NCBI RefSeq assembly: GCF_013141695.1
Contig: NZ_WHNY01000008.1
Coordinates: 1 to 64,000, forward strand
Length of the DNA stretch: 64,000 nucleotides
DNA from: Paenibacillus plantarum
GTDB taxonomy: Bacteria; Bacillota; Bacilli; Paenibacillales; NBRC-103111
Reading direction: 5' to 3'
Under the pieces are notes generated by a model, which ran no database searches, was not told the origin of the DNA, and was given only the letters and a program-made list of their open reading frames with translations. Below, piece after piece: positions 48,892 to 58,400 of the stretch. Position 1 is the stretch's first letter; each line of letters opens with the position of its first letter. The position numbers were made by a program, and so were the translations under genes.

Positions 48892-49822
48892 CGATCGGCA
48901 TCTCGAATGGAAAATTCAAGAATCGGCTCAACACATCACACAACCCCAAGAAAACGGCACCGATCACAGCCGAACATGGAATAATCCATTTGTAATCGAT
49001 TCCCGTTAGAAACCTTGTGATATGTGGGACAAGCAGGCCAACAAATCCAATTTTACCTGCAATAGCCACAGAGATACCCGTCAGTAATACGACGCTTAAT
49101 GTCGTTAACAATCTGACCTGCATCGTCTTCTGCCCAAGCGATACGGCGATTTCGTCCCCTAATGAGAAGATCGTCACCGACTTGGACATCCATATGGCAA
49201 GCCCCAGACCTACAACGGCAAAAGGAACCGCCAGCATAATCAGCTGTGGATCCAGTTGATGCAGGCGTGCGTTATACCAGAAACTAATATTTTGGGAAAC
49301 TTGAAAATACATCGCAATTGCCGCAGACACACTACTCAGAAACGTCCCAATTAGTGTCCCTAGAATCGCTAAACGCACAGGTGACAATCCCCCTGGTAAT
49401 AGCGAAGCTAGCCCAAATACAATAACGATGCTTAGCGCCGAGCCAGCAAAAGACGCCATAATCATAGCCATCATCGAGGAATAAGGTGCAATGACCATAC
49501 ACAAGGTTACTGCGAATGCTGAGCCATCGGATATCCCCATGATTGAAGGGGATGCCAGATAGTTCCTGGTCATCCCCTGCATGAGAGCGCCCGACACCGC
49601 GAGGAACGCACCGACGAGCAGTGCTCCAATAACCCTTGGCAGTCTAGCGTGCATAATAATTTGATGATCGACATCGTTCGCATCAAAATGGACGAAAGCT
49701 TCAATGATACGGCTGAAATCCATGCTTTTGGCCCCATATGAGATGGACAGCACGATCGTAAAAAATATCGCGAAAGGTGCTGCCAATAAGATGAGGGTTG
49801 GTGCGGGTACTCTCCATTTCAT
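48815..49822 (-). CDS. feuB: Ferric-siderophore ABC permease, FeuB type
   Basis: This 335-residue FecCD-family permease has the typical MHARLPRVIGALLVGAFLAV, GALMQGMTRNYLASPSIMGI and GKIGFVGLLVPHITRFLTG segments. It pairs with FeuC to move the ferric siderophore across the membrane. It lies 10 bases after feuA. No ATPase gene follows, as in Bacillus feuABC, which borrows the ATPase YusV encoded elsewhere. Confidence 0.92.
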   Translation of the reverse strand: MKWRVPAPTLILLAAPFAIFFTIVLSISYGAKSMDFSRIIEAFVHFDANDVDHQIIMHARLPRVIGALLVGAFLAVSGALMQGMTRNYLASPSIMGISDGSAFAVTLCMVIAPYSSMMAMIMASFAGSALSIVIVFGLASLLPGGLSPVRLAILGTLIGTFLSSVSAAIAMYFQVSQNISFWYNARLHQLDPQLIMLAVPFAVVGLGLAIWMSKSVTIFSLGDEIAVSLGQKTMQVRLLTTLSVVLLTGISVAIAGKIGFVGLLVPHITRFLTGIDYKWIIPCSAVIGAVFLGLCDVLSRFLNFPFEMPIGVVTAILGVPFFLYLIRTRGGESHR

Positions 49823-49832
49823 AGCTCTACTC

Positions 49833-50840
49833 TCACTTTGCTTGAACTAATTTAGAGCCATTAATCGCTTCTAAGAATTTAATTTTACTGTAAGCTGTAC
49901 CGCCTTGTAGTAATGGATCTACGAGATTGGTATATAATTGACCATTTTTAACGGCATTAATGTTTTTGAAGATTGGGTTGTTTTTCAAGTCTTCGAACAC
50001 TTTCGGTGTATCTTTGTTCTCTTCCTCAGAGAATTCAACAATCAAGTAATCCGGGTTCATCTCAGCAAGCTTTTCGAGTGAAACGTTTTGTTGCGCTTTC
50101 GCTGCTTTCACTTCCGCCGGCACTGTTGCACCAAGCTCAGCGTAGATAGATGGATTAAAGAATACATCCTCAGGGAAGATGAATAAGCTGCCTGCACGTA
50201 CGCGAATTGCCAATACCTTCTTATCTTTGAAAATAGGACCGATCTTCGCTTTCAAAGCTGCTGAATCCGCTTTGTACTTATCTAGTACTTGCTTCGCTTT
50301 ATCTTGTTTGCCTGTCAATTCGCCAAGCAAATTCAAGTTATTTTCCCAATCTGTTGCAATGTGAGATACCGGAATCGTCGGGCCCACTTTGGTCATTTTC
50401 TCAATTGTCTCCGCAGGGAATTTGGTGCTCATGAGAATAACATCCGGCTTCAGCTTCAAAATCGTTTCAAGGTTCGGCTGTGCTTTCTCGCCTACGCCCT
50501 CTGCTTTATCCGTAATTGGCGCGAATACAGCTGGGAATTTGCCACCAACCGTTAGTGCACCAACTGGCTTCACATCTAGCAGCAAAGCATCTTCCAAAGA
50601 CTCAAGTGCGCCCGTAATAACGAGTTTATCCACTTTTCCAGGTACCGTGTACTCTTTACCCACGTATTTGATGACTCTTGGCCCTGATGGCGTTGCTGCG
50701 GGAGCAGCTGTTGGAGCCACGGAAGCAGCCGGAGCTGTTGTACCTGCTGCTGCAGGAGCCGTTTCTGTTTTCCCCCCGCCACATGCCGTCAATCCTAACA
50801 GAACCAATGTCGTAATACCGATTGTTGCTAACTTTTTCAT
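49833..50840 (-). CDS. feuA: Ferric-siderophore-binding lipoprotein, FeuA type
   Basis: This 335-residue cluster-III/VIII binding protein has a lipobox (VLLGLTACGGG) and an Ala/Pro-rich linker. FeuA-like segments follow: VDKLVITGALESLEDALLLD, LETILKLKPDVILMSTKFPA, and HIATDWENNLNLLGELTGKQ. It should bind ferric bacillibactin outside the membrane. The operon leader contains a Fur box directly behind a TATAAT -10 hexamer. Confidence 0.92.
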   Translation of the reverse strand: MKKLATIGITTLVLLGLTACGGGKTETAPAAAGTTAPAASVAPTAAPAATPSGPRVIKYVGKEYTVPGKVDKLVITGALESLEDALLLDVKPVGALTVGGKFPAVFAPITDKAEGVGEKAQPNLETILKLKPDVILMSTKFPAETIEKMTKVGPTIPVSHIATDWENNLNLLGELTGKQDKAKQVLDKYKADSAALKAKIGPIFKDKKVLAIRVRAGSLFIFPEDVFFNPSIYAELGATVPAEVKAAKAQQNVSLEKLAEMNPDYLIVEFSEEENKDTPKVFEDLKNNPIFKNINAVKNGQLYTNLVDPLLQGGTAYSKIKFLEAINGSKLVQAK

Positions 50841-50872
50841 TTTTCTTAAATCCCCTCTCTATCCGTTACGAA

Positions 50873-50900
50873 TGATAATCATTCTCATCAAATTATAAAA
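50873..50900 (-). promoter_or_regulatory. Fur box and -10 hexamer of the feuABC promoter
   Basis: TGATAATCATTCTCA at 50873-50887 matches the 7-1-7 Fur motif at 14 of 15 positions. A minus-strand TATAAT lies just before it at about 50893-50898. The layout equals that at the besA operon. Confidence 0.85.
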
Positions 50901-50940
50901 GAAGTTGCCCATGTCGAACATGGACAATATACGGAAGTTC

Positions 50941-52542
50941 TCATGTACGATTGTCACATAAATGCTCATGAATGTCTTGAACCATGCGCTCCATGGCATA
51001 GGCAGAGTACTCTCGCCACGGATCAGAGGAAATGAGGTGTAGGCGATTTCTGCGTACAACTTTCAGGTCCTGCCATGGGGCAGACGTACGGATTCGCTCC
51101 CAATGCTGCAATGTCTCTGACTCCTGCCGTATATTGAGAAGCAAATGATCCGCATCGAGATGGGCCAACGCTTCCAGCGTCAAACTTTGGTTATCTGCGT
51201 ACTGCTCTGAGCCCAGCGGTGCCTGTAAGCCCAGATCGAGAAATACATCTCGCATCCCACGTGTCGGGAATAAGAAGAAGCTATCGCCTAATAAGCTGGC
51301 AATCAACACTTTATCATTCTGAAGCTCTTCCTGCAGTCGCTCTCGTACGAGCTTAATCTCACGGTTATAACCGTCTATCCAAACAACTGCCTCATCTAAT
51401 GCACCAACAATTTGTGCCGTGGCGTGCAATTGCTCCTGCCAGCTTTTATCATACAGCGGTACAATATGAACAGGGGCAATTTGAGACAATCGCTCCTTCT
51501 CCTTCATTGCCAACTGGTCTGTGCTAATGATGTAATCCACCTGACTGTGCTCCAGTGCTTCCACGTTGGTTTCCCAATCCTCATTAAACCGGTAGCCACT
51601 CAAGTGCAAAGGGATATCTGTGCGATATTTATTATAGTAGTAGGAACTCCATTTGGGGTGTAGGGGGGCAGCGTAAGGCATGATCTTGAGTGCAAGCAAT
51701 TGTCCGAGCACCGTCGATGAATAAGCGACGATTCGTTGTCGGCGATTTTTCAAATACACGGTCGGGGAGACACCAACTTCTTTCTTAAACATGCGGCTAA
51801 AATAAAACTCATCATTATAACCCACTTGGTAGGCAACATCCTTCAAACGTACATCGGTTTGCAGCATCAATTGCTTCGCCATATTCACTCGGACTTCCGT
51901 AAGGTAGTCGATGGCGGTTTTGCCGTACGTTTTTTTGAATAAACTCACGTAATATTTCGGACTAATTTCAGCCATACGTGCGAGCTGTTCAATCGTCATA
52001 CTTTCCTTATAATGGGCTTCGATATAGCTCTTCGTACGATCCATAGCGGCCCGTGAGTCGGACTTGGGATTCTGACGAATATGCGTCATCACCCAATGCA
52101 TCAGTTCTAGAAATAGAGACTGTCCTCGAAATCGCTCCACAGCGCTCTCACTTCTGCAGCTTGAAAATAGCTGCTCACACAGCTGAGTCAGCGTGCCCTC
52201 GATATGGACAGGCAGCTCGCCCATGAGTGGGAAATGCACCTCATCATCTGACGTATCACCCTGAATATCAAAAACAATGAGATACAACTCTGACTTCTGT
52301 CCATCACAAAAACCAACCGTTTCGCCTGGCATTAGAATATGTACAGTGTCCGGTTGCATACGAAAAGTTTCCAGATCTATTCGCAAATGGCCTTCACCTT
52401 GCTTAACAACGATCATGCAGTAAGAAGAAATAAATTGCTGAGCCAGGTTTCCCTCTTGAATGAATTGAGCAGTGCGAAATTTAAGCCATGTATGATCAAG
52501 GCAAAGGAACGTGTCTTCATCTTTAGTCAACACTTCAGACAA
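50941..52542 (-). CDS. btr: Btr-type regulator: AraC HTH fused to a siderophore-binding domain
   Basis: This 533-residue transcription factor has an N-terminal cupin-like part, an AraC double helix-turn-helix at about 180-275 (LARMAEISPKYYVSLFKKTY, DVAYQVGYNDEFYFSRMFKK), and a C-terminal cluster-III periplasmic-binding-protein fold (DYIISTDQLAMKEKERLSQI, DVFLDLGLQAPLGSEQYADN). In Bacillus, Btr (YbbB) binds bacillibactin through that domain and activates feuABC, exactly the next genes here. The start is TTG at 52542 with GAGGAG 9 bases upstream. The longer reading to 52602 runs back through the gene's own Fur box. Length matches Bacillus Btr (about 529). Confidence 0.93.
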   Translation of the reverse strand: MSEVLTKDEDTFLCLDHTWLKFRTAQFIQEGNLAQQFISSYCMIVVKQGEGHLRIDLETFRMQPDTVHILMPGETVGFCDGQKSELYLIVFDIQGDTSDDEVHFPLMGELPVHIEGTLTQLCEQLFSSCRSESAVERFRGQSLFLELMHWVMTHIRQNPKSDSRAAMDRTKSYIEAHYKESMTIEQLARMAEISPKYYVSLFKKTYGKTAIDYLTEVRVNMAKQLMLQTDVRLKDVAYQVGYNDEFYFSRMFKKEVGVSPTVYLKNRRQRIVAYSSTVLGQLLALKIMPYAAPLHPKWSSYYYNKYRTDIPLHLSGYRFNEDWETNVEALEHSQVDYIISTDQLAMKEKERLSQIAPVHIVPLYDKSWQEQLHATAQIVGALDEAVVWIDGYNREIKLVRERLQEELQNDKVLIASLLGDSFFLFPTRGMRDVFLDLGLQAPLGSEQYADNQSLTLEALAHLDADHLLLNIRQESETLQHWERIRTSAPWQDLKVVRRNRLHLISSDPWREYSAYAMERMVQDIHEHLCDNRT

Positions 52543-52566
52543 GGTAGCAGGCTCCTCTCTATTTAT

Positions 52567-52593
52567 GAAAATGAGAATCATTATCAATATAAA
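52567..52593 (-). promoter_or_regulatory. Fur box and -10 region of the btr promoter
   Basis: GAAAATGAGAATCATTATC at 52567-52585 matches the Fur consensus at 18 of 19 positions. A minus-strand TATATT lies directly before it. It sits between the sfp stop (52619) and the TTG start of btr. Confidence 0.88.
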
Positions 52594-52618
52594 ATTTAGC
52601 ACAAAAAGCGAAGGCCTG

Positions 52619-53371
52619 TCAACGATTTACAGACCTGAATGTGCTTAAAATATAGTTTACATCTACTCGTTCCGGACTTTTCACGTGTGCCGATGGTTTG
52701 CAGCATGTCGTTAAATAGTAGGTATTCGTGTCTTGAGCGCGGAGCAGTTCAAAGGAAGAGAGCTGCCACGCCTCGCCGCCTAATCGTTTCAACCCCTCCA
52801 CACCTTCTGAGGTCAAGACTGAGAAGTCGGTAAGCGACAGCGATAGCCCTTTGCCTACAGCTTTGATATAACTTTCCTTGGCCGTCCAAATCCGATAGAA
52901 ACGCAGTTGTCTCTCCCTCTCTTGAGCGCCTTCCAGCACGAAGCGATATTCATCCTCCGCAAAAAAGGATCGTGCAATCCCCTCTTCGAAGGCTTGCACG
53001 CGTTCCACATCGACGCCAACAGGTTCGTTGTCCACCAGACAAACCACCCAGTCCCCCGAGTGGGACACGTTGAAATGGTAGTTACTCACCCCGCTAAGCC
53101 TCGGTTTACCGTAGCTATTGAGCTCGAACCTGATGCTTGCATTGTCCATGTGAAGGTCCTCGACAATTCGACTACGAAGCAGCAGATCCGCCATCAATCC
53201 TCGGATCAGATCTTCTCGGTGACGAAAGCGATGCAGGCGTGCCCGCTTCTCTTCCGATATATAGGTGAGTCCTTCGGTTACCACTTCTGGAGTTATTAAC
53301 GTAATTGGTAATACATATAAACGCGCGATAGCGAACACCTCATTTATGCAACAAATCATCCATGGAACCAT
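52619..53371 (-). CDS. sfp: Sfp-type 4'-phosphopantetheinyl transferase
   Basis: This 250-residue enzyme transfers phosphopantetheine from CoA to the carrier-domain serines of DhbB and DhbF. Motifs: GKPRLSGVSNYHFNVSHSGD, GVDVERVQAFEEGIARSFFA with the Mg-binding Asp/Glu, and WTAKESYIKAVGKGLSLSL. The exact start is uncertain: ATG at 53371 follows a stop closely and lacks a good ribosome site, while AAAGGAGG lies about 30 bases upstream. It is upstream of btr on the same strand; no Fur box was found before it. Confidence 0.93.
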   Translation of the reverse strand: MVPWMICCINEVFAIARLYVLPITLITPEVVTEGLTYISEEKRARLHRFRHREDLIRGLMADLLLRSRIVEDLHMDNASIRFELNSYGKPRLSGVSNYHFNVSHSGDWVVCLVDNEPVGVDVERVQAFEEGIARSFFAEDEYRFVLEGAQERERQLRFYRIWTAKESYIKAVGKGLSLSLTDFSVLTSEGVEGLKRLGGEAWQLSSFELLRAQDTNTYYLTTCCKPSAHVKSPERVDVNYILSTFRSVNR

Positions 53372-53429
53372 TCACTCATTTCGATCCAATACCTGCGAAT
53401 CCTCCTTTTGCACAACATGCACACGTAGA

Positions 53430-53459
53430 AAAGCTGTGTATCCTCTGATACACAGCTTT
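53430..53459 (-). terminator. Terminator of the beta-lactamase-fold gene
   Basis: AAAGCTGTGTA-tcctctga-TACACAGCTTT, perfect 11-bp stem, with TTTTC on the minus strand. Confidence 0.85.
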
Positions 53460-53464
53460 CACTT

Positions 53465-54598
53465 TTACATATAGGGTGTTTCCTCGAAGCGTTGTTTCGC
53501 TTGCTGCAATTGTTCGAAAGCCACAGGGTTTTCAGAGAGCTGCTTGTTCGACCTTACAGCCTGCACCACGTGGTACAGCAGACTTTCTGGCATATCCACA
53601 TCACCGGTATTCGCTGTCAATGCAACAATCATCTTCAATTCCGGAATACCGAAGATACGTCTGCCGCCTGAACCCGAAGCATAGAAAATTTCCATTTCCT
53701 TGCGACTTCCTTTAGTTAAACCTTTGGCAAGTGATTTGGTCCACCAATAATAGCCATAAGAGCCTTGCGTACCATTACTATAATTTAAAGTTACTCGCTT
53801 CATGAATGATGTGCGAATCCAAGATTGGGGAATAATTGACTTTCCTTCCCACTGTCCTTCATTCAGATACAGCAAGCCTAACTTTGCCATGTCCTCCAGT
53901 GATAACGCCAATGCCCACGCGCCAATTGTAATGCCTTGATGATCATGATTCCATTTCACATTCGTTATGCCAAGCGGTTCGAATAACCGCGACATCGCAT
54001 ATTCAAACATGGACATACCCGTTACTTTTCCGATTACTGCCGCGAGTAAATGTGCGTCACCGTTCGAATAGTTAAACACCGCACCAGGTTCATGTTGCGC
54101 TGGGCGATTTAGAATATACGCTACCCAATCCGCTGCATGCATCATCTCTGTCGATGATTGTTCCTGATCATTATCCCATGAAAGTCCTGAAGTCATGCTA
54201 AGCAGATGCTTCAATTGGATCTTTGATTTTAAAGGATCATGTTCTAACTCTGGAAAAAATGTAGCCAGACGCTGTTCAATCGTCTTCAGTTTTCCCTCTG
54301 CTAAAGCAATCCCGATTAATGCTGATGTCACGCTTTTGGTAACTGATTTCATATCTTGCGGAATTTCAGGCTGAATCCCTTCTTTGCAAGCATCTGCCAC
54401 CCATACACCATTCCGAATAACGGCTATACTGTGCACGCCTTGATCATGGAAAACGTCAAAAGTCTTAGCTAACGTAGCTGAGTATAATCCTTGTGCCTCA
54501 GGCGTTGATGTTGGCCAGCCATGCGTAGGCCATTGAGCCGGTGGACGGGATGTTGCTTCCATACTACTTCGAGTTGGACTAATCACATTTGTTACCAC
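53465..54598 (-). CDS. Serine hydrolase of the beta-lactamase (class C) fold
   Basis: This hydrolase of about 377 residues has the catalytic SxxK in DMKSVTKSVTSALIG, the YxN motif in FNYSNGDAHLLAAVIG, and a late GSGGRRIFGIPELKMIV box. No signal peptide precedes it in the preferred reading, so it is likely cytoplasmic. Such proteins are esterases or peptidases more often than true beta-lactamases. The GTG at 54598 follows GGAAGG at 9 bases; an ATG at 54664 adds 22 residues that look unrelated. The substrate is unknown. Confidence 0.85.
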   Translation of the reverse strand: MVTNVISPTRSSMEATSRPPAQWPTHGWPTSTPEAQGLYSATLAKTFDVFHDQGVHSIAVIRNGVWVADACKEGIQPEIPQDMKSVTKSVTSALIGIALAEGKLKTIEQRLATFFPELEHDPLKSKIQLKHLLSMTSGLSWDNDQEQSSTEMMHAADWVAYILNRPAQHEPGAVFNYSNGDAHLLAAVIGKVTGMSMFEYAMSRLFEPLGITNVKWNHDHQGITIGAWALALSLEDMAKLGLLYLNEGQWEGKSIIPQSWIRTSFMKRVTLNYSNGTQGSYGYYWWTKSLAKGLTKGSRKEMEIFYASGSGGRRIFGIPELKMIVALTANTGDVDMPESLLYHVVQAVRSNKQLSENPVAFEQLQQAKQRFEETPYM

Positions 54599-54788
54599 AA
54601 GATCGATCCTTCCAGTTTGGTTTTCCCCTTTTTTCTTGTAATATACAGAAAAAGTGTGAAGCAAATGTGGTGTGAATCTTAAAGAAACCTTAAAATAGCT
54701 GAAAGTTTCCTGAAAATCTGTGTTGAAAACGCTCTTATGTTACAATTTGTTGAGCAGTCACTAATACCGTTTATTCCGGAGGTTACAT

Positions 54789-55373
54789 ATGCGCAAATTT
54801 ATCTTCTTCATTGGTCCTGCGGGCGCAGGCAAAACAACGATAGCAAGAGCTTGGGTGCGCCGACATGGCGGAGCTTTCTTAGATATGGATACATTACTGC
54901 GCCCCGCGGCAGAAGCGATCATGACCCTTGCTGGGCAAGATCCCAGCGATCGGGATTCGCCTTTTTATAAGCAACATTGCCGCGATTTGGGATATCGCAT
55001 CACGATGGATGCGGCACTTGAACAGCTCACATTGGATCAGGATGCTATCGTGATTGGGCCATTTACAAAGGAACAGGGAGACCCGCTGTGGCTGGAAGGG
55101 GAGTTGGCTCGTATCGGAGCTTCCATACAGGATGTCCGTGTTAAGGTGATTTACGCGTATTTACCGTATGAGGATGTTTATAAGGAGCGTATTCGCTTAA
55201 GGGGCTTGGAATTGGATGTATGGAAGCTGGACAATTGGGAGCAATTCCGTTCTTCTCTGCAGCGCAGAGAAGTTACTTGGCGGATGGAACCGTCATCTCT
55301 CCTGTATTGGGATAATTCGGAGCCTTTATCGGATGCTAGGGAAGCTGAATTAGCTGCCTTTATCCTGGCTTGA
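54789..55373 (+). CDS. P-loop ATPase/kinase of the shikimate/gluconate-kinase fold
   Basis: This 194-residue protein starts FIFFIGPAGAGKTTIARAWV with a textbook Walker A, followed by GGAFLDMDTLLRPAAEA (a DxD site as in small-molecule kinases). A lid-like R-rich stretch (YKERIRLRGLELDVWKLDNW) lies near residue 135. The size suits a small-molecule kinase rather than a motor ATPase. GGAGG lies 8 bases before ATG. It is single, with a shared convergent terminator. The substrate is unknown. Confidence 0.8.
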   Translation: MRKFIFFIGPAGAGKTTIARAWVRRHGGAFLDMDTLLRPAAEAIMTLAGQDPSDRDSPFYKQHCRDLGYRITMDAALEQLTLDQDAIVIGPFTKEQGDPLWLEGELARIGASIQDVRVKVIYAYLPYEDVYKERIRLRGLELDVWKLDNWEQFRSSLQRREVTWRMEPSSLLYWDNSEPLSDAREAELAAFILA

Positions 55374-55395
55374 ATTGGGTGTATGGGAGCAAATG

Positions 55396-55433
55396 AAAGA
55401 ACCCAGCAAACGCAATGGTTTGCTGGGTTCTTT
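55396..55433. terminator. Bidirectional terminator between convergent genes
   Basis: AAAGAACCCAGCAAAC…GTTTGCTGGGTTCTTT hairpin with T-runs on both sides. Confidence 0.9.
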
Positions 55434-55449
55434 GGTCGGTATTGGCCTT

Positions 55450-58400
55450 TTAATTCTTTGGCCACTCCGCATTTTGAAGCAGCTTATTAATCAATAAAGC
55501 TGTTTGTCCGCGCGTAGTTTTGGCATCCTTTTCAAAGGAGAATCCATTATTTGCATTCAAAATATTTCGTTTCAAAGTCATCGCTGCGGCATCACTTGCC
55601 CACGCATCCACTTGCCAGGATAATTCACTCATGCGCTTTACATACTGTGCACGCTCTGAATCATCCAACTTCGTAGCAGCATTAATAAATTTCAACGCAT
55701 TACTGATCATCGTAACAGCTTCTTGATGGGTAATGCTTTGCGTAGGTCGGAAGGTTCCATCTTCATACCCACTAATGAGGCTAGAACTTACTGCCGTATC
55801 GACAGCTTGGCTAAACCAATCTGTCGGGTTCACATCCATAAACCCTTTATTCGTACCACTGACTGACTTTATGCCCAATCCTCTTACTAAAAGAGTTGCA
55901 AACTCTGCACGGGTTACACTCGAATCAGCACGGAAAGAGCCATCTTCAAAGCCTTGAATCACATGGCTAGCTGCTAAAGATTCTATGTCCGCTTTGGCAA
56001 AATCGTCATCTTGTACATCGGCAAACTGTTTCTGTGCTGTGTACACGGTATAGATCGAGTTTCCTTTTCTCCACAGTGTTGCATAGGCTGGTTTACCGTC
56101 TTTGTCCAAACTGATGGTTAACGGAACCGAAATCAACGTTTTGGAGGTTGGGTCCCATACGGCACCGTTCAACTTTTCACCTGCATTTAATTTAAAATCT
56201 TTAGGTAAAAGGATCACATGTCCCACATATTCAGAAAATGAATCAATCGTTGCAACAGTTTTATTATTCTCCACGAGTGAGAGCTCGTAGGATAGGGCTT
56301 TCCCTACACTTTCCCCGCCATTAGAAGATATCGTCTTCTCCAAGTTCACTTGGTCAGCCGCAGGCAACTTATCAATACTAATTCGTAGTCCCATTGAATC
56401 TTTTCCGCCATTTGCTTTCACAGCTTCTTGCAGCACATCAAAAGGGATCCGCGTGGTTCCTATAGTTGTATTGAAAACTAACATAGCATCTTCTACCTTG
56501 TTTCCAATCTCCTCTAGTAAGCCGGCATTGATTTGGAAATCATAGCCTTCCGCATTTGTCTTTAAATCGATCGGAATTTCATTTTTGCCAGCTTTGGCTT
56601 GCTCGTCCGCTAACTTCTTCAACTGATCCGAATCGATGCTAGATGTGATGCGAATCTTACCATTTTGGTTGATGATGTCCCATTTGAAAGACTCGATAGT
56701 GCCCATCGGGCCACCGCCAAATCCGCCACTTACGCCAGTTGCAGGCTCTTTATCGTAGGCTTTTTGTACTTTTAGGCTTGGTAGTCTATTCAATCGTTCA
56801 TAAGAAAAATACAAACTCCCCGCTTCTTTGCCTAGCTCTGGGACACTAAAGGAAATGGTGGTCGCATTACTTGCCACTGTACCAACTAAGAAGGTATTTG
56901 ATGTAGTGGCATCACCATATACACGGACAACGTCATTGGCCTGCAGTCCCGTTAGGGTTATGGTGTCCGCTGTATCGGATTTGTTGTTCGTTATACTAAT
57001 TTGGCTAGCTAGTAAAGGTGGACTGTATAGATCAACTGAAGCTGGTAGACTCTCTCCTACTTGCGAAATGCCATAGACCGCAAGCTTGGTTGCACCATTC
57101 GGTATCTGGGTATTCATTGGAATACTAGATTGGTAGGTACCAATGAAATTCTTAGGCACACTCATAATTGGCTTCAACTTCTGCAATTGATCATTTACAA
57201 AATAAACTTCATAGTGCGAAAATGGTGAATTCGTTGCCGGATTCTCGGAAAAGAAATAAAAATAACCACCTATTTCACCATCTTCACCGTCTGTATCCTT
57301 GTATATAATCTGACTTATGCCATGGAGCTGTTGGTCAACTGTTACAGAACTAGCCGCTTCTCCAAGAATATTGTCTGAAAGGCTATAACGACCCAAAAGC
57401 AAATATTCATCATCTGCATTCACAGCACTGAGTTCGATAAGTTTAGCATCCGCTGGAATTTGATTATCTAGGATAGGCATACTATATTGCTGCTGTCCTT
57501 TGTTTATTTCTGGTAAAGGTCTTCCAATAGGATTAAGTCGGTTACCAAGAAATTGCACGACATAGCCTGTGATATTAGCTTCATTAACCATAGGCATCCA
57601 TTTTAAAGCAGCGTTTATATGGCCGGCACGATTATCGATGTCTTCAAAGTAATCATTTCCACCAGTCACTGTGATTTTATCCCAAAATCCGAAATAATAC
57701 CCCTTGGTGCCTTCCCCTTGCGCGTTCTTCCCAAAAATCCCTAATCTTTGCGCACCGCTTGGCATAGCGTAGCCCATTGGGAATTCGATTTGATAGCTCG
57801 GCAAGTCTACTCCCTGGGAAACCATTTTGAAACTACTTATCGGTATTTCTGCGATAGATTTCAACTTACTATTGTTTGCATCGACAAAATAAATACTATA
57901 GGACGTAGCAGGAGTTGGTAATGTTGATGCATCATACCACAGCACAGAGCCACCTAGATTGTCGAGCGTAAAATCTTGATCTTTAAACTGCATATCCCGA
58001 ATGACGGGTGCCGGAATGGCGGCATTGCTTGTTGGATTCACTGGGCTATTAGCTGTATTATCGTAAACTTGCTTACGCCACATTTCTGTCCCTGTATGTC
58101 CGTCCAAATCTTTAGGGAATACGTCGATATACACAGCGCCTGCTGGCAATTGATTACTTGTTAGATCGACTACATATTTATGATTTGGAACATCATTCTT
58201 AGCAATGTTATAGGTTGCCCCTAAGGCTACGTCATTAGCATCCGAAAACGAGACTTGATATCCAGAATAATTTGACTCTGTACCCGCAAACCAAGACAAT
58301 AAGGGATCAATTTGTCCGCGCACTGGATTCTGATCTTCAAAGGTATATGCATAGAGATTTGCACCTCCATCTATCGCACCGTTGGCCGTAACATGAATAG

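Noticed and set aside
53465..54598. An antibiotic-resistance beta-lactamase
   Set aside because: The SxxK and YxN motifs only place it in the broad class-C fold; there is no export signal and such proteins are commonly esterases or peptidases.
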